Shown here piece by piece: positions 47,951 through 60,399 of a DNA stretch of 64,000 nt. Position numbers and translations under genes: made by a program. The notes below the pieces were generated by a model. It saw only the letters and a list, made by a program, of their open reading frames with translations, made no database searches and had not been told where the DNA came from. The stretch is from Isoetes taiwanensis (taxonomy: Eukaryota > Streptophyta > Lycopodiopsida > Isoetales > Isoetaceae). The stretch is taken from the NCBI GenBank assembly GCA_021234155.1, contig JAJEKV010000109.1, forward strand, positions 1,793,066 through 1,857,065, read 5' to 3'. Positions within the stretch are counted from its first letter, which is position 1; each line of letters opens with the position of its first letter.

Positions 47951-49507
47951 TGACGGCTCCAATCCATACGATGCTCCCATCGAGCAAATACGGAAATTCC
48001 CCTCCCATGGCGAACATCCACCACGGAAAGGTTCTCCGCCCCGACGCTGACCACTTGTGATGGCAAGGTCCTGGGCATTCGATCCCCGCCTTCTATGGCA
48101 ATCCCATATAGCGGAGGCGTGCATACATGTTAGCACCTAGCAACAATAATACTAACAAATAATATACCACCACGCGGTGGCCCATCATCATCAATATAAC
48201 TAACAATGTAATACTAACACTAACAAAGAAAACACCATAACTAAGGGCCTCTACCCACGGGGCTCAAACTCCATGGGGACGACCGACTCGGGGGCCCCTC
48301 AAGATAACAAAGCAGCGAGAGGTATAACATGGCGTTGGCTGGCATAAGACAATGGCTTTAGGGTGTCCACTCCATCCCCCCTCACCGCACACACTGCGAG
48401 ATATAGGCTGAATCATGCTATGGCGTGCTTGCCTAGCCCTCCCAGACGCAATCCCAAGGAATCACCCTTCGGACTACTCAGGGTTACATCTCCCCTGCTC
48501 GATGAGGCAGCTGAAGAGGCGTCTCCTTCCCGAAAGGACATCCCCGGGTGTGCTGGAGAACACGCCCCTCGGTGACCCCCGCATCCGTGCACTTACTCTC
48601 CTAAATCTAAAGGTCAGTTCACCAACCCGTTCGAGCCCGGGACGGCCATCTATGACTCATGCCCTCCGGCCTAGAGAGGCCGACCCATACCCGCCCTCAC
48701 ACACAGACCGCCATAGGCCTAGCACACTATAGGGTCCCTGTGAGCCACGCTAGGCAGGACCCCACCCCCATCCACTTCATACTAAGTTGTGCGGTGCTTA
48801 ACCACATCATAGTATCCAATGCCGGAAGGTAGGCTCTTGTGCACAGGCAGCATTTCTTGGGTTTTAAGGGTTCTATCTAGGAACATCTCTACTTAGATGG
48901 CCTTTAGGTCTCTATCCCCCTTTACCCATACAACACAGGAGAAACAAAGAAAGCTATCCTTATACATCCATCCATCCATAACTTGAATAGAACATAAAAT
49001 GGAGATTAACCATACATCTATTCATACAAGGGTTAATCTTAGCTACCTTCGGAGCATACAAGGGTTAGTCCTATGACTATCTAGGAATCCAAGCTATCTA
49101 CGCGTGCTAACCAGATCAAGCTAGATCCACTATCGCTCGTTCTCCATCCTTCCGGCGAACAAGTTGGAACAATGACTCCTCCTCCACCAACCCCCACTAA
49201 TTAATGGGGCAAATGGGGTAAAACCCAATTTGGGTCCCAAGTTAGTAACTCTCCCTTGCCCAATCGATTTGGGCCAGGTGGGCAACTCCGGGTTGGCTAA
49301 TATTAACTAATTTAATAATTTAGCCCCTTTTAATATTAGGTTAAGCCCTAAATTCGAATTAGGGTTATGGGTTAGGTTTCCACCTTTTATAATTTAATTG
49401 TTAACATAGCTAACCTTAGCTTATGAATAATTAATGTGCCATTAATTATTCATAGTGACGGTCATGTATTTATACTTAAAAGGCGATAAAATATGTGGAA
49501 CGTCACA
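47951..49507 (-). repeat. LTR at the 3' end of the minus-strand element (~1.56 kb)
   Basis: It has TG...CA ends on the minus strand. It includes a GC-richer middle (48240-48760) and ends in an AT-rich part (49300-49490) with AATTAATGTGCCATTAATTATTC inverted repeats. Confidence 0.82.
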
Positions 49508-49525
49508 TTCTCCCCACCTTAAAAA
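49508..49525 (-). other. Polypurine tract of the minus-strand element
   Basis: On the minus strand, TTTTTAAGGTGGGGAGAA runs directly into the LTR start TGTGACG, the normal place for plus-strand priming. Confidence 0.8.
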
Positions 49526-52500
49526 TGATGCTGCCCCGGCATCAAGACTACTCTTGCTGCGGGCAACACATCATGGATTAGAGGAAGTCTCCTCCTTAAA
49601 GAGATAGCGAGGTTATAAGTGACACGACGCTGTCATGTTCAAAGTGATTAAGTTTGAAATGACTTGTAATGTGCAATTTATAACTCCGGGATATAAAAGG
49701 GAGAGGTATAGATCAGACATGATCATCGCTAGGACCGAGGGTCAGCGGTCAAGGTTTGTGGAAGTCTCACTTTGTTTCATTCGTGGTGATGAGTTCATGA
49801 GTTCATCTAATTTAGAAATCATGCTTTCTATACATACGCAGTAACTGCTTATATATTATAGATTGTGTATAGATATAAGCAACTTCTAGTTGTTCTTATA
49901 TTATAGCCAACCCTAATTTAATTTTGTATCAAAATTTTGTTTTGCTATTTTGGCATGGTTTTAACAACTTATATGTTCCTATCCTCAGTGTTTTACATGC
50001 CCCTCACATTTATACTTAGCCTTTAATACAATTATATATTGTACTGTATCTGGTATTTTTACCGAAGTCTTGTTATTTTATCTCATTCCACTATATTAGA
50101 TTATGTGTTTAGATACCTCTCTTCTTTTGACCATCTTTAATGTTCCCAGACTCACACTCTCGATCCATAGTTTACGCCTAGCCCGTAAGGGATAACTTGC
50201 ATCTTGATATGTAAAGGATAAAGACCCTTAGAAAATGAGGCTGCATTGTTGATTTATATGTTGGTTTGATTTCAAATAAAGTTCTAAGATGTAAAACTCC
50301 AATTGCTATATTGTTGGCTTTAAGTAAAAATAAATATTTCTTTCCAAAAGTAAGAGATGGTTCTTTAGGTTAATTGACACAAAGGGATTTCGAGGTGAAC
50401 TGATACTAAAAACAAGCTTTATCTCACACGAGCACAATGACATTTCACTAGTTATATCTATATATTTATTAGACATTTAGATATTGTTACATTGACATCT
50501 CACAGATACGGCAGAAGCATTGGAAGCATGCCGGGTGCTTCTTGAGGCTGTTATACAATGAGGGCTAAGCAGTGTCTTGGGCTCTTACTTGAGGTAGAAG
50601 TGTCAATGTTGGGAATAAGGAGTAGTAAGGTACCCTTTATTTTGGATGGATACCGAGAAAATTGGTATGACGATGTTTGTTATACCATTGAAACATTGGA
50701 CCTAATCATTACGAGGCTTGATTTATCATGCGGCATATATATTGCCATTCAACGAAGGAGATCGGATATAGCACCATGCCGAGGGAAAATGACGATGATT
50801 ATCTCGCCATAGACCACGCCGAGAGGTACTATACTAATGTGGAAACTGGATTATAAGTATCCAGCTCCAGAAAGGGAGATCACTTTAGAAGTGTAGGTTT
50901 TGACAATGGTGGTAAAGGTATAGAATGTCGAGCCGACATTTCATAGCTATTGCTACTTGAAGCGTGGTATGATTCGGGGAAAGGTAGAGAATAATGTTGT
51001 ATGAGGATGCGGATCCATGAACTATGGATTAAGAATTTATGCATATATTGTGTTTCGTAAGGAGATTGATGTTCCTGAGGTGAGCAATGAAGATGCAAGC
51101 GCAGCATGATTAAGATGACCGCATAGTCACGTGGATACGCTTGATGACGTTGGCCGAATGCATGACCATTCTGCATGGTATAAGTTAAAGAAAATGGACA
51201 CATCTGATGTCCGTTGGGAGCATCAAGATGCTGAATAAAAGACTGGACAATAGTGTGGAACGTAGTTCCCACACAAGGTGAAGAGAGTCGAGGTCGAACT
51301 GAACGAAGGCAAGAATAAGCATTATGTAAGACTCATTGAATGGAAGACTAAGAATTGCTAGTAGAAGGCACGAAAGGCCGAAAAGCTACAATGTATGTTG
51401 GAGCTTTGGTGAAGCTAGACTATGAAGGAAAGTTGACCTCCAGGCTCCAACTAATGATACATTAAGGAGGCAAGTAATGTACCCACACGACAAGCGGGAG
51501 ATAAGATGTGCTTGAAAGTTGTTGTAAACAATGTTTCAACTATAGAGAATTTGGATGGACACTTTGGATAGACCAAAGTCTGGAGTATGAGGAAGGTAGG
51601 TGCCCAATGAACATCTCACCAAGGAGAATGTGCTCTGGACTCGAGATCGTGTATATCCCAAGGAGTATCTCCGCTGGTATATATGCATACTAGGACGATT
51701 TAATGGTAAAACATAACTAGAAAAGACAGATGTATACTAGAACTTTTTAGTTCATATTCCATATGAATACTAAGTAATGAAGATAAGAGTTTTTATACTA
51801 GACGTTAAACATGTCCACTAGGAACTTAGGGTGGCATTTGCCCCTGTGGAAGTTGTGACTAGAGCTTGCGGACCAAGGCAACTAAGGCTAGAGTCTAGAA
51901 GGTGTGGTGTTGAAACCACAACATGTCTATGGTACCAGATAACTGAGTTGAGGAAATAAATTGGCGGCAAGTATGAACATAGCTAGGTGGCTATGTGAAC
52001 GAGTTACATATGAGTCTAGACTTAGGGTCGGTGCACACATGTTACTATATCACATAATAACAACGTAGTGGTCTTGGATGTCGGAAGGATTTAGTACTAC
52101 ACTGGTGAGGATATCAAGGATGTCAATTGTGACATCCAGATGCATGTCTTATTGGAAGCTGGTGGAATATTCGTACAAGGCGAGCGAAATATTACTTGAC
52201 AAGGTTTAAAGAATAAGCATAATGATATGCTTATATACGAAGATATTGGTTGAGGTATGCTTTACCAGAGAGAAGCATTGAAGCTATCCGAATGGTTGGA
52301 GTTGAGTATCTTAGATAGTCGCATTACTAAGGAGATGAGAAGAGTTGAAATCGTTGAAGATAGCTAGAGTAAGTCTAGCATATATACGGGATGTTACATT
52401 CAAAAGCATCCCGAGGATGATTGGAACGTTGTTGGAATAACCAAGAACGAGAGCTTAACTACTCAAAGGTTCTAGATACCAATAAATTATTTCAGCGTTT

Positions 52501-55500
52501 ATAAGCTGAGAGCATCTATTTGGTTTTTGGGAATAAAAAGATGTATCAAATATCGCGTCCCCCTGATGGAAGAAAAGAAGGGGTACGATGACTTTGGCGA
52601 TTATACCTTTAGGGATAACCGAGAAGAGGGCAATATATAGCAAGTCCCGAAACCCAAAGCCAAGACGAGGCATATAGATCGAAGGGTTAAGATTATATAG
52701 ACCAAAAGAGTCCATATCGTCAAGAGTTACCCCTACACGCCGGAACAATTTAGGTAATCAAGTAGAAGCCGGAGGATCCGCTGCCTTGAGGCATAGACCC
52801 TTAGAGGTTATGACTTTGAAACTCTTAAGAGTGTAAGGAACCTGATAATCTTATGGCGATTACTAACGAAGATCGAAAACACCGGGTTTTCCTATTAAGA
52901 GACCAGAGGTTTTAGTGCCTCCGCTTCATTATGAGGGAGCCAAAGGCACAACACTTGAAGTAATCAAAAGTTGAAGTTGACATGATAACTTAAGAAAATA
53001 GGTTAATTGTGACTAAGCATGGTTGATATTGAGGACACCAAGGATCCTTATCAAAAGAAGCCTTTAAAAGCTCCATGTGGGGTAATAGCCTTCGAATTCG
53101 CATAATCCCGGGGGGAATCATAGTTTATGTATCGGGTTAAAGTACCATAAGGCACTAAATGAATGGTTGAATTAGCTAGAGACCCTATCAAAATATAGCA
53201 AAGATATACAAGTCCAACATAGAGTTGGCTCCTCCGGCCCCTTTGGGAAGTAGGTGGTGCAAATTACATCATAAAGGTACATAGGCAATGGCGTTTGTTT
53301 GAAAGAACTACTAAGGTTACACTTTAGCTAAGTTAAAGCAGAGCTCTAGCATTGTGGGATGGGGATATATGTTTGTTAGGTACATACTATGTACATATAT
53401 GATAAACATCTTGGAGAGGTAATCTAAGCGGCTTACACCTGGGAGAGAAAGATGAGTGTACCCCTGCTACCGGCGAAGGGTCCGGAGATACGCTCGAAAT
53501 GTGCAAAGGACCGCCAATCCGCTGCATGCTAGGGTATGATGGTAGTTGGCACTTGAAATATAGGAAGGTTATTACCTAACATGAAGGGTAGTCTTTTGCT
53601 AACATGCAAAGATATACCTGCGGGGTGAAAGGCAAAGAAGAGCTAAAAAACTCTTTAAAGATTTGGGTGTATGGCTTAAGGAAAAAGACTCATATGTCCT
53701 AGGACAAGATGGTGAAATTGAATCCACCAAAGACATTTTTAATAAATAGATAGATAGGTAGATAGCATTTATACGCCATGCCACATTGGCAAAGATCCAT
53801 GAGGACATATGACAGAGCCCCAAAGACTTGAACACAAGATCTCCTGAATAGAGGAGGCCCATCTTGAGGGTCGCTTTAGTGGTACTGCCCTTTGGGATAT
53901 TCACATAAACCCTTGGAATACGAAGTTCATTTTGCGGAACTTAAAGACGCTTTAGGCATTAAAATAATGGCTGGAAATACTTTTGCTCGCACTATATCTA
54001 GATACCCTAGAAGGAGGTGAGTAGTCAACAATGGTTGGATGCCATTGGACCATTACGGGAAGAACCCCGAAGAGGGTAGGTCAATTTTTGATTTGACAGG
54101 GGGCGCAGATAAATAATCACTTTGCACATATAGGCGTGAACTTTGGCACAAAATAATACTAAAGTTTGCACCCCGGATTAATTAGAATAAAGTGTTGACA
54201 TTGTTGTGGGGTTCTAACACAAGCAATTTACTACGTGTTACAGAATATGTATCATGATCTAGGGGAAGTGATCCATAAAAGGAACACGACCAATGAGAAG
54301 AAATATTGAAGGGTGGTAGGGTCAAAGAAATCGAAACCCATGGTTTAGAGGGGTGCTGCATGGTAGTCCCTAACCCAAGGGGCTTAAATGAGATCTTTTC
54401 TCTGGGAAATGAGACGAGTCTTAGACACTAGAGAGAAACAACGTTAAATATCATTATGTCTATAAAACATTACTTAATCCTTAATATATAACGTCGAATA
54501 AGGTCTAATATAAAGCATATAAATGTAGTATAGATTGAATCATGGCAAGGCCCGAAGAAATTTTGTTAGTAAGGCATCTACCAAAGGAAAAAAATATTTA
54601 AAGCTATAAGTCTAGGAACGTCGATAACTAGACATTATTATCGTCGCCTAAAGAATATCCAAGGTGAATAGTGGATTAGAATCCAACTTGGAAGTTTCTA
54701 TCTTACTCTGAGGAATTCCCTTCCATCGCTCATGTGAACGTATGTCGATACGGTTGCGGAGACATTCCGCAGTGATGATAATAACTCTTAAGTTATTCCT
54801 AGCTCACTATGGTTGCACAAGTCCGGCGGAGTTGTTGCCACCGCAGCGTTGTCTTAGAGAAGAGCGATGGTAGAAAGGAGTCTTTTTAGAGAAACATGGA
54901 TATTATTGGTTAAGTATAATACAAGACTATTATGTATATTGAGGTTTGGCTAGGTGCTGGGAGGTCAAGGGTTCAAGACCCCATAGTACCCTTTTATATA
55001 AAAGTTGCTATGCAGAGAAACAGGGTACTACATTTGTATAAGAAATATGTGTAACATATATAAAATATTAAAGAGGGCTTGGTGTGGTGGTAAACACCCA
55101 AGGTTGGAGTTGAGAGGTCATGGGTTTAAATCTGGATCAAGGCGCCAAAAAAATACATATATAAAAAAATACAAAAATTTTTATACGGCAAAAATATGCG
55201 TTTTATATAATGGTAAGCACCTGGTGGCATTATAGAGTGTTTCTATTGAAATCAAGACGCCAAAATGCAAGCGGGCAATCGAAGTTGGATTTTGGGGCCC
55301 TTCCTCGACCTTTTTTTTACCGGGATGACGATTTACTAGGGTATTTGGACCGCCCCGGCGCGTTAGGAACAAAAAATCGCCTCAATCCGAAAGTTAGCTA
55401 GAGAAAGTTATGGCCTCCTAAGAAAGGGATCGATTCTCGCCAAAACCTCAAAATAACTTCACCTTAATATTTGGAATTTTTCTTCTTAACCGCTCAATCC

Positions 55501-55645
55501 TCGTGAACACTTAGGCCAAAACTCATCCTAGTTATGGATCTGGTGTAAGTTTCCTACGTTAGGTGTCCCCTACTATCTAACGGTCTAACGAAAGTTAGAC
55601 ATGGCCAAGGCAAGGATCCTAGTCCACCAAAATCATGGCTCGACA
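49526..55645 (-). other. Interior of the minus-strand LTR element, no intact frame
   Basis: Stops are dense in all frames. The longest frames (51272-50880 minus, 130 codons; 52748-52455 minus, 97 codons) show no protease, RT, RNase H or integrase motif. A GATA-type microsatellite lies at about 53745-53765. Either the coding part has decayed beyond recognition by eye, or this was a non-autonomous element. Confidence 0.5.
54945..55250 (+). repeat. Cluster of tRNA-derived SINE-like units
   Basis: At 54948: TGGCTAGGTGCTGGGAGGTC then GGGTTCAAGACCCC. At 55078: GCTTGGTGTGGTGGTAAACA then AGAGGTCATGGGTTTAAATC, the A-box/B-box layout of Au-type plant SINEs. At 55208 a weaker third unit starts ATGGTAAGCACCTGGTGG. 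They lie in the damaged interior of the LTR element and are probably insertions. The A-rich stretch after the second unit fits a SINE 3' end. Confidence 0.6.
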
Positions 55646-57095
55646 TCACGGACGCTCCTCAATCCATACAATGCTCCCATCAGAGGCAACACACGAAAAA
55701 TTCTCCCCATGGCGAATCCATCACTACTTTAAAGGCCCCTCCGCCCCGATGCGGACCACTTGTGATGGCCAAGTGTCCTGTGAAGGACACAGAGGTGTCA
55801 TTCGTCCCACGCCTATGGGAATCCTATATAGCCAAGCGCATATACATGTTAGCATCTAGCAACAATACTAAAATAATATACCACCACGAGGGGTGGCCCA
55901 TCATCATCAATATAAACTAACAAATGTAATACTAACATAACAAAGGAAATACACCATAATTCAAGGGCTCTACCCCGCCTCAGACTCCATGGGGACGACC
56001 GGGACGCCGTGGCCCCAAGGCAATGCGCTGCAGGTATAACATGCCATCGCATAAGACAATGGCTAGGGCTGTCCACCCATCCGGCCTCCCTGGTAATACT
56101 CCTTTGCAGAGCAGGGTCAATCATGCTATGACATGCTTGTAGCCTCTCCCGAGACGCAACTTGTGGAATCACCCTTCTGACTACTCCGGGTTACATCTCC
56201 CCGCTCGATGAGGCAGGTCGCAGAGGCATCTCCTCCCGAGTATGATGGATCCTGGTGCAGAACACACGTGTTCCCTCAAAGGGACCCCCTTATCCGCATC
56301 CTCGAATTTACTTCTCCTAAAATCTAAAGGTCAGCCACCAACCTGCTTCAGCCTGTGACGGCCATCTATGACTCATGCCCTCCGGGCCTTAGAGGTTAGA
56401 CCCATACCCGCCCCTCACACAAAGACTGCCATAGGCCTAGCACATTATAGGAGTCCCGTGAGCCACGCTTAGGCAGAACCCACCCCGATTCACCTTCATA
56501 CTTCTGTCCGGGTGTCAACCACATCATAGTATCCACAACAAAGGCTCTTGTGCACAGCCGCATTTATCGGGTTTAAAGGGTTCTATCTAGGAACATCTCT
56601 ACTTAGATGGCCTTTAGATCTCTACCCCCTTTACCCATACAACACAGAGGAACAGAAAGAAAGCTATCCTTATACATCCATCCATCCATAACTTCGAATA
56701 GAACATAAAATAGAGATTAACCATACATCTATTCATACAAGGGTTAATCTAGCTACCTTCTGAGCATACAAGGGTTAGTCCCATGACCATCTAGGAATCC
56801 AAGCCATCTTACTTCAACCGGATCAAGCTAGATCCACTATCGCCGGGTTCTCCATCCTTCCCCGCCGGATCAAGGTGGAAACATCGCCCTCCTCCACCAA
56901 CCTCCCCTAATTCGAATTGGGGCAAAATGGGAGTGTAAAACCCCAATTTGGATCCTGTTAGTAACCCCCTTGCCCAATCGATTTGGGGCTGTGGCAACTC
57001 CGGGTTGGCTAATAATATTAACTAATTTAATAATTTAGCCCCTTTTAATATTAGGTTAAGCCCTAAATTGAATTAGGGTTATGGGTTGGGCTTTA
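55646..57095 (-). repeat. LTR at the 5' end of the minus-strand element, truncated
   Basis: About 90 percent similar to 47951-49350, with many small indels. It stops matching just after GGGTTATGGGTT at about 57090, missing the outer ~150 bp that contain the LTR start. Confidence 0.78.
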
Positions 57096-60000
57096 TAACA
57101 TTACCATTCTTTTAATATATTGATGACACGGTTCTTCAAAAAAAAATAATAATAATAATGGTTTGGCATTCCTGAATACAAGAACCATCACCCAACAAAA
57201 TGTGCATGGCTAAACTACGCTTATTCAATCATCTTCTCGACGGTTAGTCATCGATTTGGCCGACTAAAGCTATTTACTATTTGAATGGAGTTTACCTCCA
57301 AAACTTGGGCCAGCTTGTTGAAGGTAATCCCGCAAAACCTTCAACCTCGGTGGTTTAGAACCTCCAGTTGCTTAAGGCAACCACTGGGTGCAAAGATTCC
57401 GTAAAAGAATCACAAAAGATCACCGGAAGTGTGTTTCAAGAGAAAAAAAAAAGTCCTATCACAAAAATCTCTTGTAGAATGTGATCTATGGGGCTATGGG
57501 TGTGGATATCACCCTTGATGTTCTCAACACTTGTCACTCACAGACCGCAAAAGCTCAAAGAAGGCCGAGGCTAGATGGGCAAGATTCAAGTCACCGACCC
57601 GACCAATTCTTGGTCAATATCCCCGACGGCTGAGAGTCAATGTTTGAACTCGATATTGGTGATGAATTTTGGGACTATCAACTCTATCTCTCTCGGATTT
57701 GTCTCCACAATGAGGGCCAACTATTCTTCTTGGACCGTAGCGATCCAATTTTTCTTTTGATAATTCTTAGCCTAAGACCTGTAAGAAGAAAAATGTTCTT
57801 GAGAGATAATGTTTTGTAAGGGTCAACCGACGTATCTTATGTTGTCTACTTCCACATACTTTGTTTGACAGATTGAAGTTCAAACAAGTGGCTCCTATGT
57901 TCCACACCAAGCAGTAATACCTCATGTTCTAAATATTAACTTTTCCATTACAATGCAGGATTTGGCTTTTGCACTTTTAAGGGTTTGAGATATAGGTAGA
58001 CAAAACAGCTAACAATGCATGGGCACTAGATACTCACGCCATGACAATAAACCTATGATAATTTTTGCTTTTGAAAAGGTCACAAAGTAACTCAAACAAA
58101 ACTAGCTGCAAAGGGTCGGATTTTCAATTGAATCACCACCAAGATACAATATAACATCCCAAGCCTGTGGTCTTGGGGCATGTGGATCAAATAGGTGCGA
58201 CATAAAAGATCCAAGAATTTAGTCAATAATCCGATCAAAGGTAAACATAGGAGGTCGATCAAGCTCAAAGGTTGTCAAGCGGTCCTTCTTCAAAGCCAAA
58301 AATCTTCTTTTGCCTTCAAGCCCTCAAAATCTCCTGCGAAAAATCCCCTTTGTAGAATGTAAGGTTCTGAAATCTTCATCATTTCTTTCAAATCTTCTGT
58401 TTTTAGCCCGCACTAAGCATTCATGGCATTAAACATAATGATTCGCAGGCTTAGGTGCATTAATGGTTTGTTAGGTCGCTTCCGAACGGATCTTGGCATT
58501 TTCCAGATTTAGGTTTCTCGGCAACAAGAGAAATATCCCACAAAATCCAATTCAAATTAAGGCATAAAAGTATATAAGGCTCAAAATTTGATTTCTTCCC
58601 GACATTTGCGCAGTGTCCACGTGATTCGGTGATTTCCACCTCCCACACGCCCGATGCTCCACGCGGGGGGATTGGCTTGGAAGAGAAATTAGGCTAAGGG
58701 GGGTAGATAGGAAAATTTTTTTTGCACCCCTTACACCCTATGTGGCAATTTCCCTAGAACACATATACCATGCCTAAAATAAGGCCTTTTCTCAAAATTT
58801 TTTTCTAGGGAATCTTTTGCCCCTATAATATTCTCGGGGTCTTTTTCACCATAGAGCTTTTGGAGTTTGGAAAAATTTGGGGAGGGATGAAGTGGCATTT
58901 GAAAACATGGCATGGCTAGGTAGAATGACATGGCCAATGGGAATGATGATGTGTCACCAAATTTGAATTTGAAAAATTCTCTAGTCAAAAATTTTTAGAA
59001 TGATGTGGAGATGATGTGTGTGAATGATGAGTTGTCAAAGGTGATGTGGCAACCAAGATATTTAGAAATGAATTTTGAGATGAAAAGGATGAAATGGTGA
59101 TGGTGTGATGTGTGTAGTAAGGTGTAGGGGGGACTTGGCACATCTAGTGCTCATTAGGAAGCCAAAATTTTGTGGAGCATCTTGAGGCATCTTTGAGGCA
59201 TATTTGAATTTTTAGCATCTCCTTAGGGATTTTGCAAGCCTCTACATTTTGCCTCAAGTTGTATGGAATGTTGACTTATAAGCAAAGTTATGACTAAGTC
59301 AAGTCTCTTCTTGAACTAGTGGTTGATGGAGCAAGTGGGTGTTTTATGGTGTATTTTGACTAGAAAGAACTTTCAAGGTCAAGTTTGACTTTGGGAGGGT
59401 GTATGAGGAAGGAGTCAAGGTTCAATGCTATTTGGGATGGTGGAGTGGATGAGGATGGAAATCAAAAGAATGCCAAAATGCCAAGCTCATAAATGATCAC
59501 ATACCATGGAATGCTCTTCAAGGGTCTTTCTCTCTTCTCTACAATTCCTATGCTTGTTTGACCTTTGCATCTCTTGAGTGACTTGAGTCAATTGTCCTTC
59601 CTTTGCTCTTCAAACTTGAATGTATGCTAGTAAAGCATTCTCCTATTATCTTGCAAATTGAACCAAACCGATAGGATTAGGGGTGCTAATATATGCTTGG
59701 TTTCTTACATGCCGCCATAGCATGGCAAAAGATTATGCCAAACAAAAAGAGAAGGCTGGGTCTTCCAGCCCCCTTTTGATTAGTCAGCTTGATGACTCTT
59801 GACCTCGTTTCCACCCAATAATATGAGAATATGGTTGGCAAACTCAATGACCTCGCATATGGATTGAAGGTGATAGATTTGATATTATGAACGTGCATAT
59901 GATGCTACTTTCAGATGAACCGCATGGAAAATAAATCTTTTAGTTATGAGAAGCTGCAGGATGGTGGTATGACAAAGACTTTGGGAAAATTTATTGGCAA

Positions 60001-60399
60001 TGGAGGAGGACTTTTCGATGCAATGAGGTCAACTTTGATCAGATGATGATGGAGATAAAATACAAGGATGCACCGCATATGAAGATAAAGCTTGTTAGTA
60101 TGGAGTGAGTTGTTGGTGTGGAGGCAATGTCAAGAACCCAGATGATGGAGATCAATGTAGTGCAAATGGAAGAGATGTGTGACAGATATGCCGGATGCAC
60201 CCGCATGGAACTATGATCATTAGTATCAATTCACTCCTTCGCTTGATCACAACTGCATAGCAACACTTATAAATTCATTAACACACAAATAATAACCCTA
60301 AAGCGTAACTACATTCACTAAGACAAAGCCTAACTTATCTAGTTTTTAACCATATGTATTAACTATACCTAGCTACATCTTACCACAGTGGATTTCGCT
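57096..60399. other. No gene; probable LTR/3' region of the gypsy element to the right
   Basis: A short AAT microsatellite lies at about 57139-57158. The stretch 58700-59500 is rich in GATGTGG/ATGATG words and lacks coding sequence. It lies just past the 3' end of minus-strand pol (60400), where the 3' LTR of that element should be. Its partner LTR is outside the window, so LTR limits cannot be set. Confidence 0.4.

Larger units (their letters stand above)
47951..57095 (-). mobile_element. Decayed 9-kb LTR retrotransposon (minus strand)
   Basis: Two similar blocks in the same orientation, 47951-49507 and about 55646-57095, share long segments (for example GGTTCTATCTAGGAACATCT..., TTTACCCATACAACACA, TTAGCCCCTTTTAATATTAG). 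On the minus strand the left block starts TGTGACGTTCC and ends GGAGCCGTCA. It is preceded by TTTTTAAGGTGGGGAGAA, a classic polypurine tract, with GATGCCGGGGCAGCATCATT just before it, typical of the last pol codons in plant gypsy elements. After the right block comes GAGCCATGATTTTGG, which fits a damaged tRNA-Met primer-binding site. The ~6.1-kb interior shows no recognisable gag or pol frame by eye. The right LTR has lost about 150 bp at its outer end, so the target site cannot be checked. Confidence 0.8.

Noticed and set aside
53743-53768. GATA microsatellite as another LINE tail
   Set aside because: The conserved TTGGTCTC-GTGGAC words that mark the LINE 3' end are not present next to it.
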